DNA of 64,000 bases, from NCBI RefSeq assembly GCF_963169125.1, contig NC_084795.1, positions 143,691,766 to 143,755,765 of the forward strand, read 5' to 3'. Of the stretch, positions 11,717 through 22,471 are shown one piece after another. Every line of letters begins with the position of its first letter. The first letter of the stretch is position 1. Both the position numbers and the translations under genes were made by a program. The notes beneath the pieces were generated by a model. It worked only from the letters and a program-made list of their open reading frames with translations. It did not search any database and was not told the DNA's origin. Source of the DNA: Humulus lupulus. Its lineage: Eukaryota > Streptophyta > Magnoliopsida > Rosales > Cannabaceae.

Positions 11717-12883
11717 TTACTCCTCAGGAATATCCATATCTGCAGTGCTAGCAACATCCTCATCATTAAGGGCTTGATATGGCACCATGGGCATGGGAAC
11801 TGGTGGTGGGTATGGCTGCAACCAAGTAGGAGCAGGTGGATATCTAGACATATCCACATTCAAACGGGCCTGATCCATCCTATAACAAATATCCTGATAG
11901 CTCGCATATTCCACAAACCTCTGGTTGTGATCCAGGATATGCTGAGTATTGGACCGAATATAAAGTCGGCCATAATAAACCTCTTGCTCCAAAGCTTGCA
12001 AACGTTGTTGAGTGGTTCTTCTACTATCGTTCATAGGGGGAACAAGCGCTAGAATATAAGATTGGCCTTGAATAGCGGTTTTTCCCTTCAATCGATCAAG
12101 TGTATTGTGATAAATAATGCACAATGGATGCACTTTGTCTTCAGACTCATCCCAAGGAACACCCACCTTCTTACATAATGCAGTGATCAATGAGGGAACA
12201 TAAAATCCATTCGTTACTTGGCTCATACTTCGGATGATGGAGCCACGAATAATTTGCCCCACATTAATTGTTTTGTCAGTGAGAATAGCATAAAGGAGAA
12301 TTGCCTCATGAGTATCAACGTGACCAAGTTGGGCTGTCGACATTAATTTTTCCCCCATGAACCGCTGCCAAGCTTTTGTATTGCTATCCAGATAAGTGGC
12401 TTTGATGTAGCGAGGAGCCCCATTATTATATAAAGTCCATACAACACCCGACATTGCAATCTCTTCAATAATAGCTTGATGATTAAAATTATCTTTAAAC
12501 GAACCATATTCATCACGTTGAAAGTGGGGCAGCTCGTAATAGCTATTAATATCAGATGCTTTGAATGACATTTTCACACCTCTCACTTTCACCTTGTAAT
12601 TTTCATGAGCCACAGTGTTGGTATAAAATTCACGAACAATAGGACCAATGCCAGGTTTAGGATGAGCACACAATTTTTCCCAACCCCGAGACTCAATTTG
12701 ATGCATGAGGAAAGGTTGATCATGATGGATGTGAAGATCAAATCCTCGCTCAGGGACCCACGCCTAGTCATGAGCAATGGCATTCATGTAACTCTCATAG
12801 GCCTCGATGGACACAAACCTTTGAGGATCATAGGGAATTGGCGTCGATGAAGAAGCTTGATTCCTATTTGTCTTTGGAGCCAT
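11717..12883 (-). pseudogene. Element C third ORF: plant-transposon-type protein, one stop
   Basis: A frame of 388 codons from the ATG at 12883 to a TAA at 11717-11719, broken only by a TAG at 12764-12766 near codon 40 where a Trp-type codon would fit. Without that stop the remaining 329 codons from the Met at 12706 are open. The sequence resembles the large family annotated in plant genomes as 'putative plant transposon protein', found downstream of pol in Athila-like elements, the place where some relatives carry an env-like gene. I see no signal peptide or membrane segment. The C-terminal third is rich in Gln, Tyr and Pro, with a Pro-rich tract ('PPAPTWLQPYPPPVPMP') near the end. Its function is unknown. 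It is by far the best-preserved frame in this element. Confidence 0.75.
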
Positions 12884-13236
12884 GGCTGTCCAAAAAATAG
12901 AAAAATGAAAAACAAGAACCCAAAAACACCATTGTTAGTCATTAAAGATTAAGAGAAAAACACCACAATGGCCAACATTGATCCATACCAAAGTTTAAAT
13001 GCCCCCAATTCTGGGGTCAAAGTGTCACAATGCATCAACTCAACTCCTACATAACAAATTCTAACTCACCCCAAAAACACTCATACACCAACCATATAGT
13101 CCATTCCGTACAAGCTTTTTATCAAACACATAGAGTGCAGAAAAATACCATCTCCAAAAAATTATAGACCAAGTAAAACTTCCCAAAAATCATAATGTGC
13201 ATGAATTAATAATCAAAGTAATGCAAGAGACATTGA
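12884..13236 (-). other. Element C spacer; RNase H and integrase missing here
   Basis: Non-coding, AT-rich. The RT frame ends at 13237 and the next ORF starts at 12883, so the RNase H and integrase regions that should follow RT are deleted. The deletion lies at or just right of 13237-13260, where similarity to RT connection sequence stops. Confidence 0.7.
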
Positions 13237-13843
13237 TTACCAAAATAAATAACCACACAAATATTTCCAAAGGTTGCATAGTGGTGTGGAAATTTTAGAG
13301 AAATCCTTGATAAATCTATGATAGAACCCAGCATGCCCAAGAAATGATCTCACTTCTTTCACACTAGTCGGAGATGGTAGAGAACGAATTAAATCAATCT
13401 TTGCCTTATCGACCTCTATTCCCTTGACTGAAATCACATGACCCAAAACTATACCTTGGTTTACCATAAAATGGCATTTTTCCCAATTAAGCACAAGGTT
13501 AGTTTCAATACATCGCTGGAGTACCAAAGTGAGATTACGAAGGAAACTATCAAATGAGTCATCATAAACACTAAAATCATCCATAAAAACCTCAATGATG
13601 TTTTCAATATATTCTGAAAAAATGCTCATCATACATCGTTGAAAAGTGGCAGGAGCATTACATAACCCAAACGGCATACGTCGGGAAGCGAATGTACCAA
13701 AAGGGCATGTGAAAGTTGTCTTCTCTTGATCTTTAGGAGCTATAACAATCTGATTATATCCCGAATAACCGTCAAGAAAACAATAATAAGGATGACCCGG
13801 TAACCTCTCAAGCATCTGATTAATGAAAGGTAATGGAAAGTGA
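13237..13843 (-). pseudogene. Element C reverse transcriptase, main part
   Basis: Encodes the palm and fingers of RT: the 'YSGYNQI' region near residue 17, 'MPFGLCNAPATFQR' near 47-60, and the active-site box FMDD at residues 77-80 of the open segment starting at 13815. Then comes the conserved 'VLGHVIS' and the thumb region, ending abruptly after 'FSKISTPLC' with unrelated residues to a stop. The segment is out of frame with the upstream part by one base; the lesion is near 13843, where one base appears to be missing after an Arg-Lys pair. The RT is intact in sequence over its core but cannot be read through. Confidence 0.9.
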
Positions 13844-15136
13844 CTTTACGGGTTGCCGCATTCAACTTTCGGTAGTCTATACAAACTCGCCACCAGGTTT
13901 GCATTCTTTTTGGTACCAACTCGTTTTCATCGTTTTTTACCACTGTGATTCCAGACTTCTTTGGAATTACCTGAACTGGACTCACCCATTGACTGTCTGA
14001 AATTGGGTAAATAATACCCACACTAAGGAGCTTCAATATCTCCTTTTTCACAACCTCCATCATAGGTGGATTTAATCTTCGTTGCACCTTACGTGTTGGT
14101 TTAGATCCTTCTTCAAGTGAAATTCGATGCATGCACATAGAAGGGCTAATCCCCTTAATATCAGCAATAGACCAACCAATGGCTGTTTTATATTCTTGGA
14201 GTACTCTCATTAATTTTTCTTCTTGGACTTGGCTAAGATTTCTTGCAATTATAACTGGAAGTGTCTCGTTCTTCCCCAAGTAAACATATTTGAGATGCTC
14301 TGGAAGTGGCTTCAATTCAAGTGTAGGAGCTTGAATAATTGATGGTCGGAATTTCTCATTAGAAATCAGTAAATTAAGAAATGCAACCTTCTTAAAAGTC
14401 TTGTCAAAACCACTATTGAGTGCGGTTATGACATCCATGATCTCATGAGAAAAACCTTCATCGGTCAACACAAGATGCTCTCTCAATGCAACCTCCAAAC
14501 AATCTTCACTATGCAAATCTAAAACTTGTTGAGAAAGGATATCCAACACATCAAGAGAGTAAAAAACATGTACATCATTTGGATACCTCATAGCCTCAAA
14601 AATATTGAATCGAATTGTCTCCCCATCAAATTCCATGGTCAATGTACCGTCATGCACATCAATCTTAGTTCTCGCATTTTTCATGAATGGTCTCCCCAAA
14701 AAAATTGGAGTGGAGCATGGAGTAGATTCATCTTCCATATCAAGAACATAAAAATCAGCCAGAAACACCAATTCATTCACTTGAATTAAAACATCTTCTA
14801 TTACACCCCTGGGATAAGCATTCGATCTATCAGCAAGTTGAATAATCACCCCTGTTTCTTCAAGTGGACCGCGATTCAATGAAGCATAAATGGAGAATGG
14901 CATGACATTGATAGAGGCTCCCAAATCCAACATACACTGCTCAATTCTTTTATTACCAATAGTGCAAGGGATAGTAAAAGTACCAGGATCCTTACACTTT
15001 GGTGGAAGCTTCTTTTGAAGAACTGCAGAAACATTCTCCCCCACACTAACTTTTTCATTACCCCTCAACTTACACTTATTAGTGCACAACTCTTTCAAAA
15101 ACTTGGCATAGCGCGACACTTGTTTAATAGCATCAG
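13844..15136 (-). pseudogene. Element C protease and RT N-terminus
   Basis: Open from about 15119. The aspartic protease core 'LDLGAS' has its catalytic Asp at residue 65 of the segment (codon 14925-14927), with the second conserved block 'FLGRPFM' downstream. The N-terminal RT follows: 'WSIADIKGISPS', 'RRLNPPM', 'PVQVIPKKSG' and 'CIDYRKLN'. Protease with D-L-G-A rather than D-S-G-A is typical of Athila-type elements. It is separated from gag by a one-base deletion near 15136 and from the rest of RT by one near 13843. Confidence 0.9.
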
Positions 15137-16757
15137 AAGAGGAATATTCACTTCTACCTTTTGGAATGTATCAAGAATCTCCTTGTCAACCTCTTCCTTT
15201 TTAGTCTTCTTTAGTCTGCTTGGGAATGGAGGTGGGATGACAAAAGTGGGCTTAAGGTTTAGTTGTGTAGGGGTGGTTGTCTTTGAAGGAACATCTTCAT
15301 TAACTGAGCACTCAACTTGTGGATTGGATGAAAATTTACTAGGCATTGGAGGACTAGGTGGATCATATTGCGTCCCGCTTCGCAAAGTTACTGCACTAGC
15401 ATTCTCCTTGGGATTCATCTCAGGTTGTGAAGGAAATTTATTAGACAGATGAGCTTCCAACCTGTTATATGATGCTGCTAATTGTCCCACCTGATTCTCC
15501 AAACTTTTGATGGAAGCTTGGGTGGTTTGCTGAAATTGAAGAGTATTTGTAGCAAGTGCATTGATTAAATCCTCAGTAGAGGGTTTGGCACTTGGTGGTG
15601 GAGCAGCTTGCGGTGCTTGTGATGGTCTAGGTACAAAATTATTTTGAGACCGCTGTTGCAAAGTGAAACCAGGTGATCTCGCAGATGTAGACTATGGAGC
15701 AACTTGTTGTTGATTCCCATAACGAAGATTTGGATGATCACGCCAGCCAGGATTATAAGTTTGTGAAAAGGGTTCATAATACATCTGACGTAATTGACCA
15801 GGGAAATTTCCTGCATCATTCACACCCTCAGTTTCTCCCTTAAATAGAGTAGGGCAAGTATCAGTAGCGTGCCCCACAACTTGACAGATTCCACATGGCC
15901 TCACCTATTGGCCTAAAGCTATTTGTTGTACCATTGCAGTTAATTGAGCCGATTGTTGAACCAGCTGATTAGCATTAGAGGTGCTCACTTCATTAGATGA
16001 TTTGGGTAGTGGAATAGGATCTTGGCGAATGCCAAACTGTTGTGAGTTAGCAGCCATATTAGAAATCAAGCTCTTGGCTGCAGCAGGAGTCTTATCAACT
16101 AGTGCACCCCCACTGGCTGCATCAATCATACTCCTATCTAGTGATTGTAATCCTTCATAAAAGTACTGAATGAGGAGCTGTTCACTTATCTGATGATGAG
16201 GGCAACTAGCACACAACCGCTTAAATCTCTCCCAATATTCATACAAAGACTCTCCTGTATATTGCCTTATACCACAGATCTCTTTTCTGATGCTTCCAAC
16301 TTTAGATGCTGGAAAATATCGTTCCAAGAACATAGTCTTCATACCATTCCAGGTTTCAACAGTACCAGGTGGAAGACAGTACAACCACTCTTTAGTTGCA
16401 TCCTTTAGGGAGAAAGGAAAAGCTCACAGCTTAATTTGTTCTTCAGTCACTGCAGCAGGTTTCATACTAGAACAGACAATATGAAACTCCTTCAAATGTT
16501 TATTTGGATCCTCACCAGGTAGCCCATGGAAAGAAGGCAATAAGTGGATGAGACCTGAATTCAGCTCAAAGTTTACATCCAACGGTGGATATTGGATGCA
16601 AAGTGGTTGTTGGTCAAGATTTGGCGCTGCCAACTCTTTCAATGTCCTTTGCTGGGCCATTTTTCTATAAGATCGAACTGAATCGTCAGAATCATATTTG
16701 TTGTTAGACGGTAATGGCACTTTAACAGGAATGACTTGTGGAGCAAGACGTTGAAAG
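15137..16757 (-). pseudogene. Element C gag, 5'-truncated, three stops
   Basis: One gag frame broken by in-frame stops at 16424-16426 (TGA where Arg fits), 15905-15907 (TAG) and 15692-15694 (TAG). It has the Athila gag N-terminal domain ('PPLDVNFELNSGLIHLLPSFHG', split here by position: about 16560-16640), the middle 'FLERYFPASK' block, and a CCHC zinc knuckle (C-x2-C-x4-H-x4-C) at about 15848-15895, followed by a Gln/Pro-rich tail. The frame stays open upstream of the first usable codon to about 16757, where it runs straight into LTR sequence, so the true start, leader and PBS are deleted. Confidence 0.9.
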
Positions 16758-16760
16758 AAA

Positions 16761-18005
16761 GAAACAGTTAAAGGTTAATCTCCACCATCAACAATCATTC
16801 ATAATCACTAATAATAAATATTATTCCAATTTTTCAATTAAACTATTAACCCCGCAGATAATGCTGAAGCAGACAATTATCTCAGTCTCCCTATTATAAG
16901 TAATCAAGGCGAAGTGCTCAATAATTAACTCTTTTATCTAAGCAATAAATCTATGAAGCATACAATCTATTTAACTTAGATAAAGCATTAAGTCCTTTGG
17001 AAACAAGTTAATCTAGACAATAAATTAATGAAGCATATAATTCATTTAACCTATGTTCTATTTTTCATCACAATAAACAATTCTCTTGACATAACTATCA
17101 ATTGCAATTTATCACATACACTTAGAATCCTAAACTATTAGGTAAATAATAATTCTAAGATGACAATTGAATAATGTAAAACCTTAATAAGTTGGCCACC
17201 TAACAAGAAATCACACAATTCATAGCATTCAATTGGAAAAATAGAAACAATTTAATATTGAGAGAAATTAAAGAATAATATTCATTATCAACAATCAAGA
17301 ATTCCTGTTTTAGGTTTTGAATTAACCCTTAACCTAAAAAGAACCTACTCCATAATAGTAATCATAATCACAAACATAATTATAATTAAGATTAAAGAGA
17401 TTAAGGGAAAAAAAGAAACTAGATTGATGAACAAAAGTAATGTAGTCTTGTAATCTTCTCTTAAGCCTTTTCGCAGTCTTTTTTTTCTCCTAAATCATAA
17501 TAATCATCCCCCTCCAATTAACCCTAATAATCCTTTATAGCCTCAATTAAATTCTAATTTAAAAGTAATTAAAAATCTGAAAACGACGTCGCAAGCCGCG
17601 GCTTAGAACAAAATCTGTGCACAAATTGGTCACTCAGGCAGCGGCCTGAAAAAATTGAGCAGCGGCCTGTCTGGAAAAAAAAATTATGAAACTCCAATTC
17701 CATTTAAAGTGCCGCGGCCTGAGTTTTATGAGCCGCGACCTACCTCCAATTTCTTCAATTCTTGATCTTAGATAGCTTGTACATTGCTGCCACTTCAACA
17801 TTTCAATCCTGAAAGCTTTGAATACTCCTAAAACTTTATTTTAACTACACTTGCCATCAAAATGTCAGTTTTATCATCATAAAATGCTATGTAGAAAATA
17901 TGTTGTAGAATCACGAAACTAAGTTAAAACTATTAAAAATGCTATCATAACACCATCCAAGCATAGAAAAACTTAACAAATATTAATACAAAAATGACCT
18001 TATCA
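16761..18005 (-). repeat. Element C 5' LTR, inner end deleted
   Basis: 1,245 bp matching 9061-10328. The last 220 bp or so of the LTR (minus-strand sense), the PBS and the gag start are missing; the join at about 16757-16761 lies in 'gaaagaaa' repeats, so short homology may have guided the deletion. The outer end and TSD are intact, so the loss happened after insertion. Confidence 0.9.
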
Positions 18006-19225
18006 CTGGTAATGAGAGGGTGGCTTGTGCCACATATATGTTTCGGGAGGATGCTCAAATTTGGCGGGAAGTGATATCCCAGACCAGAAATGTAAATGCC
18101 ATGAGTTGGGATGAGTTTCAGACTCTGTTAAATGAAAAGTATTATAATGATGCCATCAGGGCTGCAAAGGCTGTAGAGTTCAACAGATTACTTCAGGGCA
18201 ACACATTAGTGACTGAATATGCTCTAAAATTTGATAGATTGGCAAAGTTTTCCATGGAGCTGGTGCTCATTGATGGGACCAGGAGGGAGAGGTTTCTCCA
18301 GGGGATACAACCTAGAATAGCCCAGGATGTTCGTATCACCACTGTGGATGGAGTTGTTACTTATGCACAGGTGGTTGAGAAGGCGCTTACAGCTGAGAGC
18401 CCAGAGAACAAGATATGGCGGGACTATGCAGCTAGAAGAGAGTTTAGGAGGGTGGTACCTCCATTTGTGGGTTTAGGTAGCGGCGGAGGCCCTAGTGATC
18501 AGAAGAGGAAGGCTCCTGATGCCTTCCAAGCCCCAGGCTCTGATAGGCAACCACATGGTATTTCAATGGGCCGCCAGGGTGGCAGTGAGGCCTGGAGGAC
18601 TTATCCAGAGTGCCTTATGTGCAAGAGGTGCCATATGGGAGAGTGTAGGGAAAAATCTTGCTTCTTATGTGGGGTAGTGGGACATTTCAAGAAAGATTGC
18701 CCAAAAGCAAGGAAGGAAGAGCCAAGGAAGGCGGAAAGCTCGGCCCCAGCTCGAGTGTTTGCATTAACTCAGGCAGAAGCTGAGGCTTCACCCTCAGTAG
18801 TTACAGGTCAACTTTTTAGTGCTGGAACCCCTTATACTGTTTTGATTGATTGTGGTGCTACACATTCTTTTGTGGCTAGTAGTATTTTTGATAGACTATG
18901 TAGACCATGTGATTATTATGCTGTGGGGTTTGGGACCTTATTACCCACTAGGGAGCTAGTAGTATCTAGGAGATGGGTCAGATCACTGCCAGTGACAGTA
19001 GAGGGCAGAGAGTTGTCAGTTGATTTGATAGAGTTAGTTATGACTGACTTTGACATGATTATGGGTATGGATTGGTTAGTGAAGTATGGGGCAACCATAG
19101 ATTGCAGAAGGAAGATGGTAACATTTGAGCCTGAAGGTGAGGATCCTTTTTTGTTTGTTGGCACTTTGCATGGACCTCGTATACCTATGATATCTATTAT
19201 GAGGGCTAGAGATCTGTTGCAATGA
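18006..19225 (+). pseudogene. Element A gag C-terminal half and protease
   Basis: Resumes the gag frame after C and is open for 401 codons from 18020. It holds the end of the gag domain ('FNRLLQG...[14 protein letters not shown]'), a Cys-rich stretch, a complete CCHC zinc knuckle (residues 214-227 of this segment), and the aspartic protease with 'LIDCGATHSF' (Asp at residue 277). The usual DSGA motif is changed to DCGA. The second conserved protease block 'DMIMGMDWL' follows. The frame ends at a TGA (19223-19225), with a second TGA eight codons further, both where Gly occurs in element K; after these the same frame continues into RT. Confidence 0.9.
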
Positions 19226-20552
19226 GTTTGCATATGATTCTTAGCCAGTGTGGTTGATACCACTCCATTCATGCCAGTGGGACCAAAGGAGACCAGACTA
19301 GTCTGTGAGTTTCTGGATGTGTTTCCAGAAGATTTACCAGGGTTGCCACCACACAGAGAGATTGAATTTGTGATAGAACTGGCACTAGGGACAGAGCCAG
19401 TGTCTAGAGCAGCTTGCAGAATGGCCCTAGTAGAATTAAAAGAATTGAAAGTACAACTGCAGGAGCTGTTGGACTTAGGTTTTATCAGACCTAGTTTCTC
19501 ACTGTGGGGTGCACCAGTTCTATTTGTGAAGAAGAATGATGGTTCTCTGAGGATGTGTATTGATTATAGAGAACTGAATAAGTTAACAATCAAGAACAAG
19601 TATCCTCTGCCAAGGATGGATTATCTATTTGATCAGTTGCAAGTTAGAGAGGTATTCTCTAAGATAGACCTTCGATCTGGTTATCATCAGCTGAGGGTCA
19701 AGGAGGGAGATATATCGAAGACTGCTTTTCGCACTAGATATGGGCATTATGAGTTCTTAGTTATGTCCTTTGGATTGACTAATGCCCCAGCTGCGTTTAT
19801 GGATTTGATGAATTGAGTGTTTAAGGATTATTTGGACAAGTTTGTGATTGTCTTAATCAATGATATTTTGGTTTATTCTCAGTCAGAGCCAGAACATGAA
19901 CAACATCCGAGGTTGGTTCTACAGAGACTGAGGGAACATAAATTGTTTGCAAAGTTCAAGAAGTGTGAGTTCTGGTTATCTCAGGTAACTTTCCTTGAGC
20001 ACATTGTCAGTAAGGAGGGGTTTAAAGTGGATCCAGCCAAGATTGAGGCGGTTAGAGATTGGCCAAGGCCAAAGAATGCTTCAGAAGTTAGGAGTTTCCT
20101 TGGATTGGCAGATTATTACAGACGTTTTGTGGAAGGGTTCTCAAAGATTGGTACTTCATTGACTGAGCTAACACACAAGAATCATAAGTTTGTGTGGTCA
20201 GACATGTGTCATAACAAATTTTAGGAACTGAAGCAGAGATTGATTACAGATCCAGTTCTGAGTCTTCCAACAGATCAGGAGAAGTTTGTGATATACTATG
20301 ATGCCTCACATTAGGGTTTGGGTTGTGTTCTGATGCATTTAGGGAAGATGATTGCTTATGCCTCACGATAGCTAAAAGAGTATGAACAAAGGTACCCCAC
20401 TCATGATTTAGAGTTGGCGGCAGTGGTCTTTGCATTAAAGGTATGGAGTCATTACCTTTGTGGGGAGAAGTGTGAGATTTATACTGACCACAAGAGCCTG
20501 AAGTACTTCTTCACATAGAAATATATGAACATGAGACAAAGGCGTTGCCTAG
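19226..20552 (+). pseudogene. Element A reverse transcriptase and start of RNase H
   Basis: Same frame as the protease, split by a TGA at 19814-19816 and a TAG at 20222-20224, then several more. RT motifs are readable: '[14 protein letters not shown]', '[12 protein letters not shown]', '[15 protein letters not shown]' and the active-site box. That box reads LIND instead of the F-I-D-D of its relatives (N codon at 19859-19861), so one catalytic Asp is lost. RNase H begins with 'DASH' and reaches '[11 protein letters not shown]', then stops in 'MRQRR' at about 20551, where a deletion joins it to integrase. Confidence 0.92.
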
Positions 20553-21722
20553 GATGAAGAGGGATGTGGTAGAGTATGTGGCTAAGTGCTTGACATGTCA
20601 ACAGGTAAAGGCTGGGCATCAGAGGCCAGCAGGGCTATTACAACCTCTAGACATCCCAGAGTGGAAATAGGAGGACATCATGATGGATTTTGTGGTGGGG
20701 TTACCCAGGACTGTAGGTCAACATGATTCAATATGGGTTATTGTGGATTGATACACCAAGTCAGCTCACTTCTTACCAGTGAGGACTACTTATACAATTG
20801 ACCAGTATGTAGATCTCTTTGTGAGAGAGCTTGTGCACCTTCATGGGGCACCGAGGTCGATCGTGTTTAATCGAGACCCCACTTTCACTTCCAAGTTCAG
20901 GGGATGTTTACAAAGGGCCATGGGAACACAGTTGAAGTTCAGTACTGCTTATCATCCTCAGACAGATAGACAATCTAAGAGGATGATCCAGATATTAGAA
21001 GACATGCTGCGAGCATGTGTGCTGAACTTTGGTGGGTACTGGAGTAAACATTTACCTTTGATAGAGTTTTCCTACAACAATAGCTATTAGTCAACCATTG
21101 GGGTGGCTCCTTATGAGATGCTGTATGGTAGGAAATGCAAATCTCCCATTCATTGGGATAAGACATGAGAAAGGAGATACTTGGGTCCTGAGGCAGTTTA
21201 GAGGACCAATGAGGCCATTGAGAAGATTAGAGCTCAGATGCTTGCTTCTCAAAGCAGACAGAAAAGTTATGCAGATCCCAGACGCAGGAACGTGGAGTTC
21301 CAGGTAGGAGACTATGTTTTCCTTAGGGTCTGCCATGGAAATGGGTGGGAAGGTTTGGGAAGAAGGGCAAGCTAAGCCCTAGATTTGTATGTCCATTTGA
21401 AATCCTGGAGAGGATTGATCAGGTGGCCTATAGGTTGGCCTTACCACTGGCATTGTCGGCTGTGCATAACGTATTTCATGTTTGAGCTCCTTGGAGGTAT
21501 GTATCGGATGTGACTCATGTATTGAGTTACGAGGATCTGGAGCTTGAGGCAGATCTCTCCTATGAGGAATAACAAGTCCAGATATTAGACAGAAAGGATA
21601 AGGTCCCGAGAAATAAAACTATACCTTTGGTTAAGGTATTTTGGAGGAACAACAAGGTCGAGGAAGTGGCCTGAGAGTTTGAGTTTGATAAGCAGAGTTA
21701 ATATCCTGAGCTGTTCAGGTAA
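20553..21722 (+). pseudogene. Element A integrase remnant and chromo-like tail
   Basis: Begins inside the integrase zinc-binding domain ('[16 protein letters not shown]'); everything between the RNase H middle and this point is deleted. The catalytic core is recognisable ('MDFVVGLPRT', 'TSKFRGCLQRAMGTQLKFSTAYHPQTD', 'LPLIEFSYNNSY'), with the open piece 20779-21090 and several stops. After a frameshift near 21330 the GPF-type C-terminal module and the tail ('ILDRKDKV...VEE') follow; that tail pattern is the chromodomain-like end of plant chromoviruses. The final stop is the TAA at 21720-21722. Confidence 0.9.
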
Positions 21723-21738
21723 ATTTCGAGGACGAAAT

Positions 21739-21758
21739 TTCTATAAGGAGAGGATAAT
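21739..21758 (+). promoter_or_regulatory. Element A polypurine tract
   Basis: An A/G-rich stretch (AAGGAGAGGATAAT) ends right at the 3' LTR start TGTAATG and follows the conserved 'aaatttcgaggacgaaattt' seen at the same place in H and (reverse strand) in I. Confidence 0.8.
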
Positions 21759-22471
21759 TGTAATGTCCCAAATTCCCTAATGTGGCTTAATGCCTGGGTT
21801 AGGGGGCTAGGAGGGAAATAATTGACTTAATATGCAATTATGTGATTATATGCATGATTATGTGAATTATATTGTTATAAGATGATAATTGCATGCATGT
21901 GGGCCCATTTCTTATTAGAAGGGAATTCTCGTAATTTTGGCCAGTTAAGGGTATATTTGTGTATTTATGTGCATGTTTGTGATTTATGGGTGAGACCACA
22001 TTATTATGTAGATATGTTCGAGCTATTTGGCATGAGACGATCCTATGAAGCAAGTTAGCGGTTTTTTCATAACGGAGTCAATTATCGGGATATTGGGTAA
22101 TGAGAATGATTATTTGATGATAAATTGGGAGTTAGTGAGATTAGGAGGAAATTTTGGGAATTTTGACTATTTTACCCCCGGGGGCATTTTTGGGGATCTC
22201 GACCATTAGGATTTACTTGAGGTTACTTAAGATTGAAGTAACCTATTAGAAGAAAAATACATTCAAACACTTTTTCTCTTTCTCCCGTTATCCCTTTTTT
22301 ACTGTTCGTCGCATTTTCGAAGGAAACTTGAATTTTAGGACTCGGATTTAAGCGAGGGTTGAGTTATAGTGATTTTAGGGAAGATTAGAAGGTTATTAGC
22401 TGGAGGATTTAGCGAGAAAAGACTCAATCAGAGGTAATCCAAGCTTTAAGTTTTGAGTTTTTGAGTTACTA
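21759..22471 (+). repeat. Element A 3' LTR, first part
   Basis: Matches 1764-2480 of the 5' LTR with scattered substitutions. It is split by solo LTR D just after the 'aatcagaggtaatccaagc' donor-like region. Confidence 0.93.

Larger units (their letters stand above)
8840..18005 (-). mobile_element. Element C: defective Athila-type Ty3/gypsy retrotransposon
   Basis: Inserted in the gag of A with perfect TSD CTGGT (8835-8839 and 18006-18010). On the minus strand the order is 5' LTR (16761-18005, cut), gag, protease, RT, a third ORF, a long 3' non-coding part, PPT and 3' LTR (8840-10328). Gag and protease features ('LDLGAS') and the extra ORF after pol are those of the Athila lineage. RNase H and integrase are absent, the gag start and PBS are deleted, and there are at least three in-frame stops and two frameshifts in gag-pol. 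It cannot move on its own. Confidence 0.93.

Noticed and set aside
15015..15452. 145-codon plus-strand frame
   Set aside because: Antisense to the Athila gag/protease region, which is clearly coding on the other strand.
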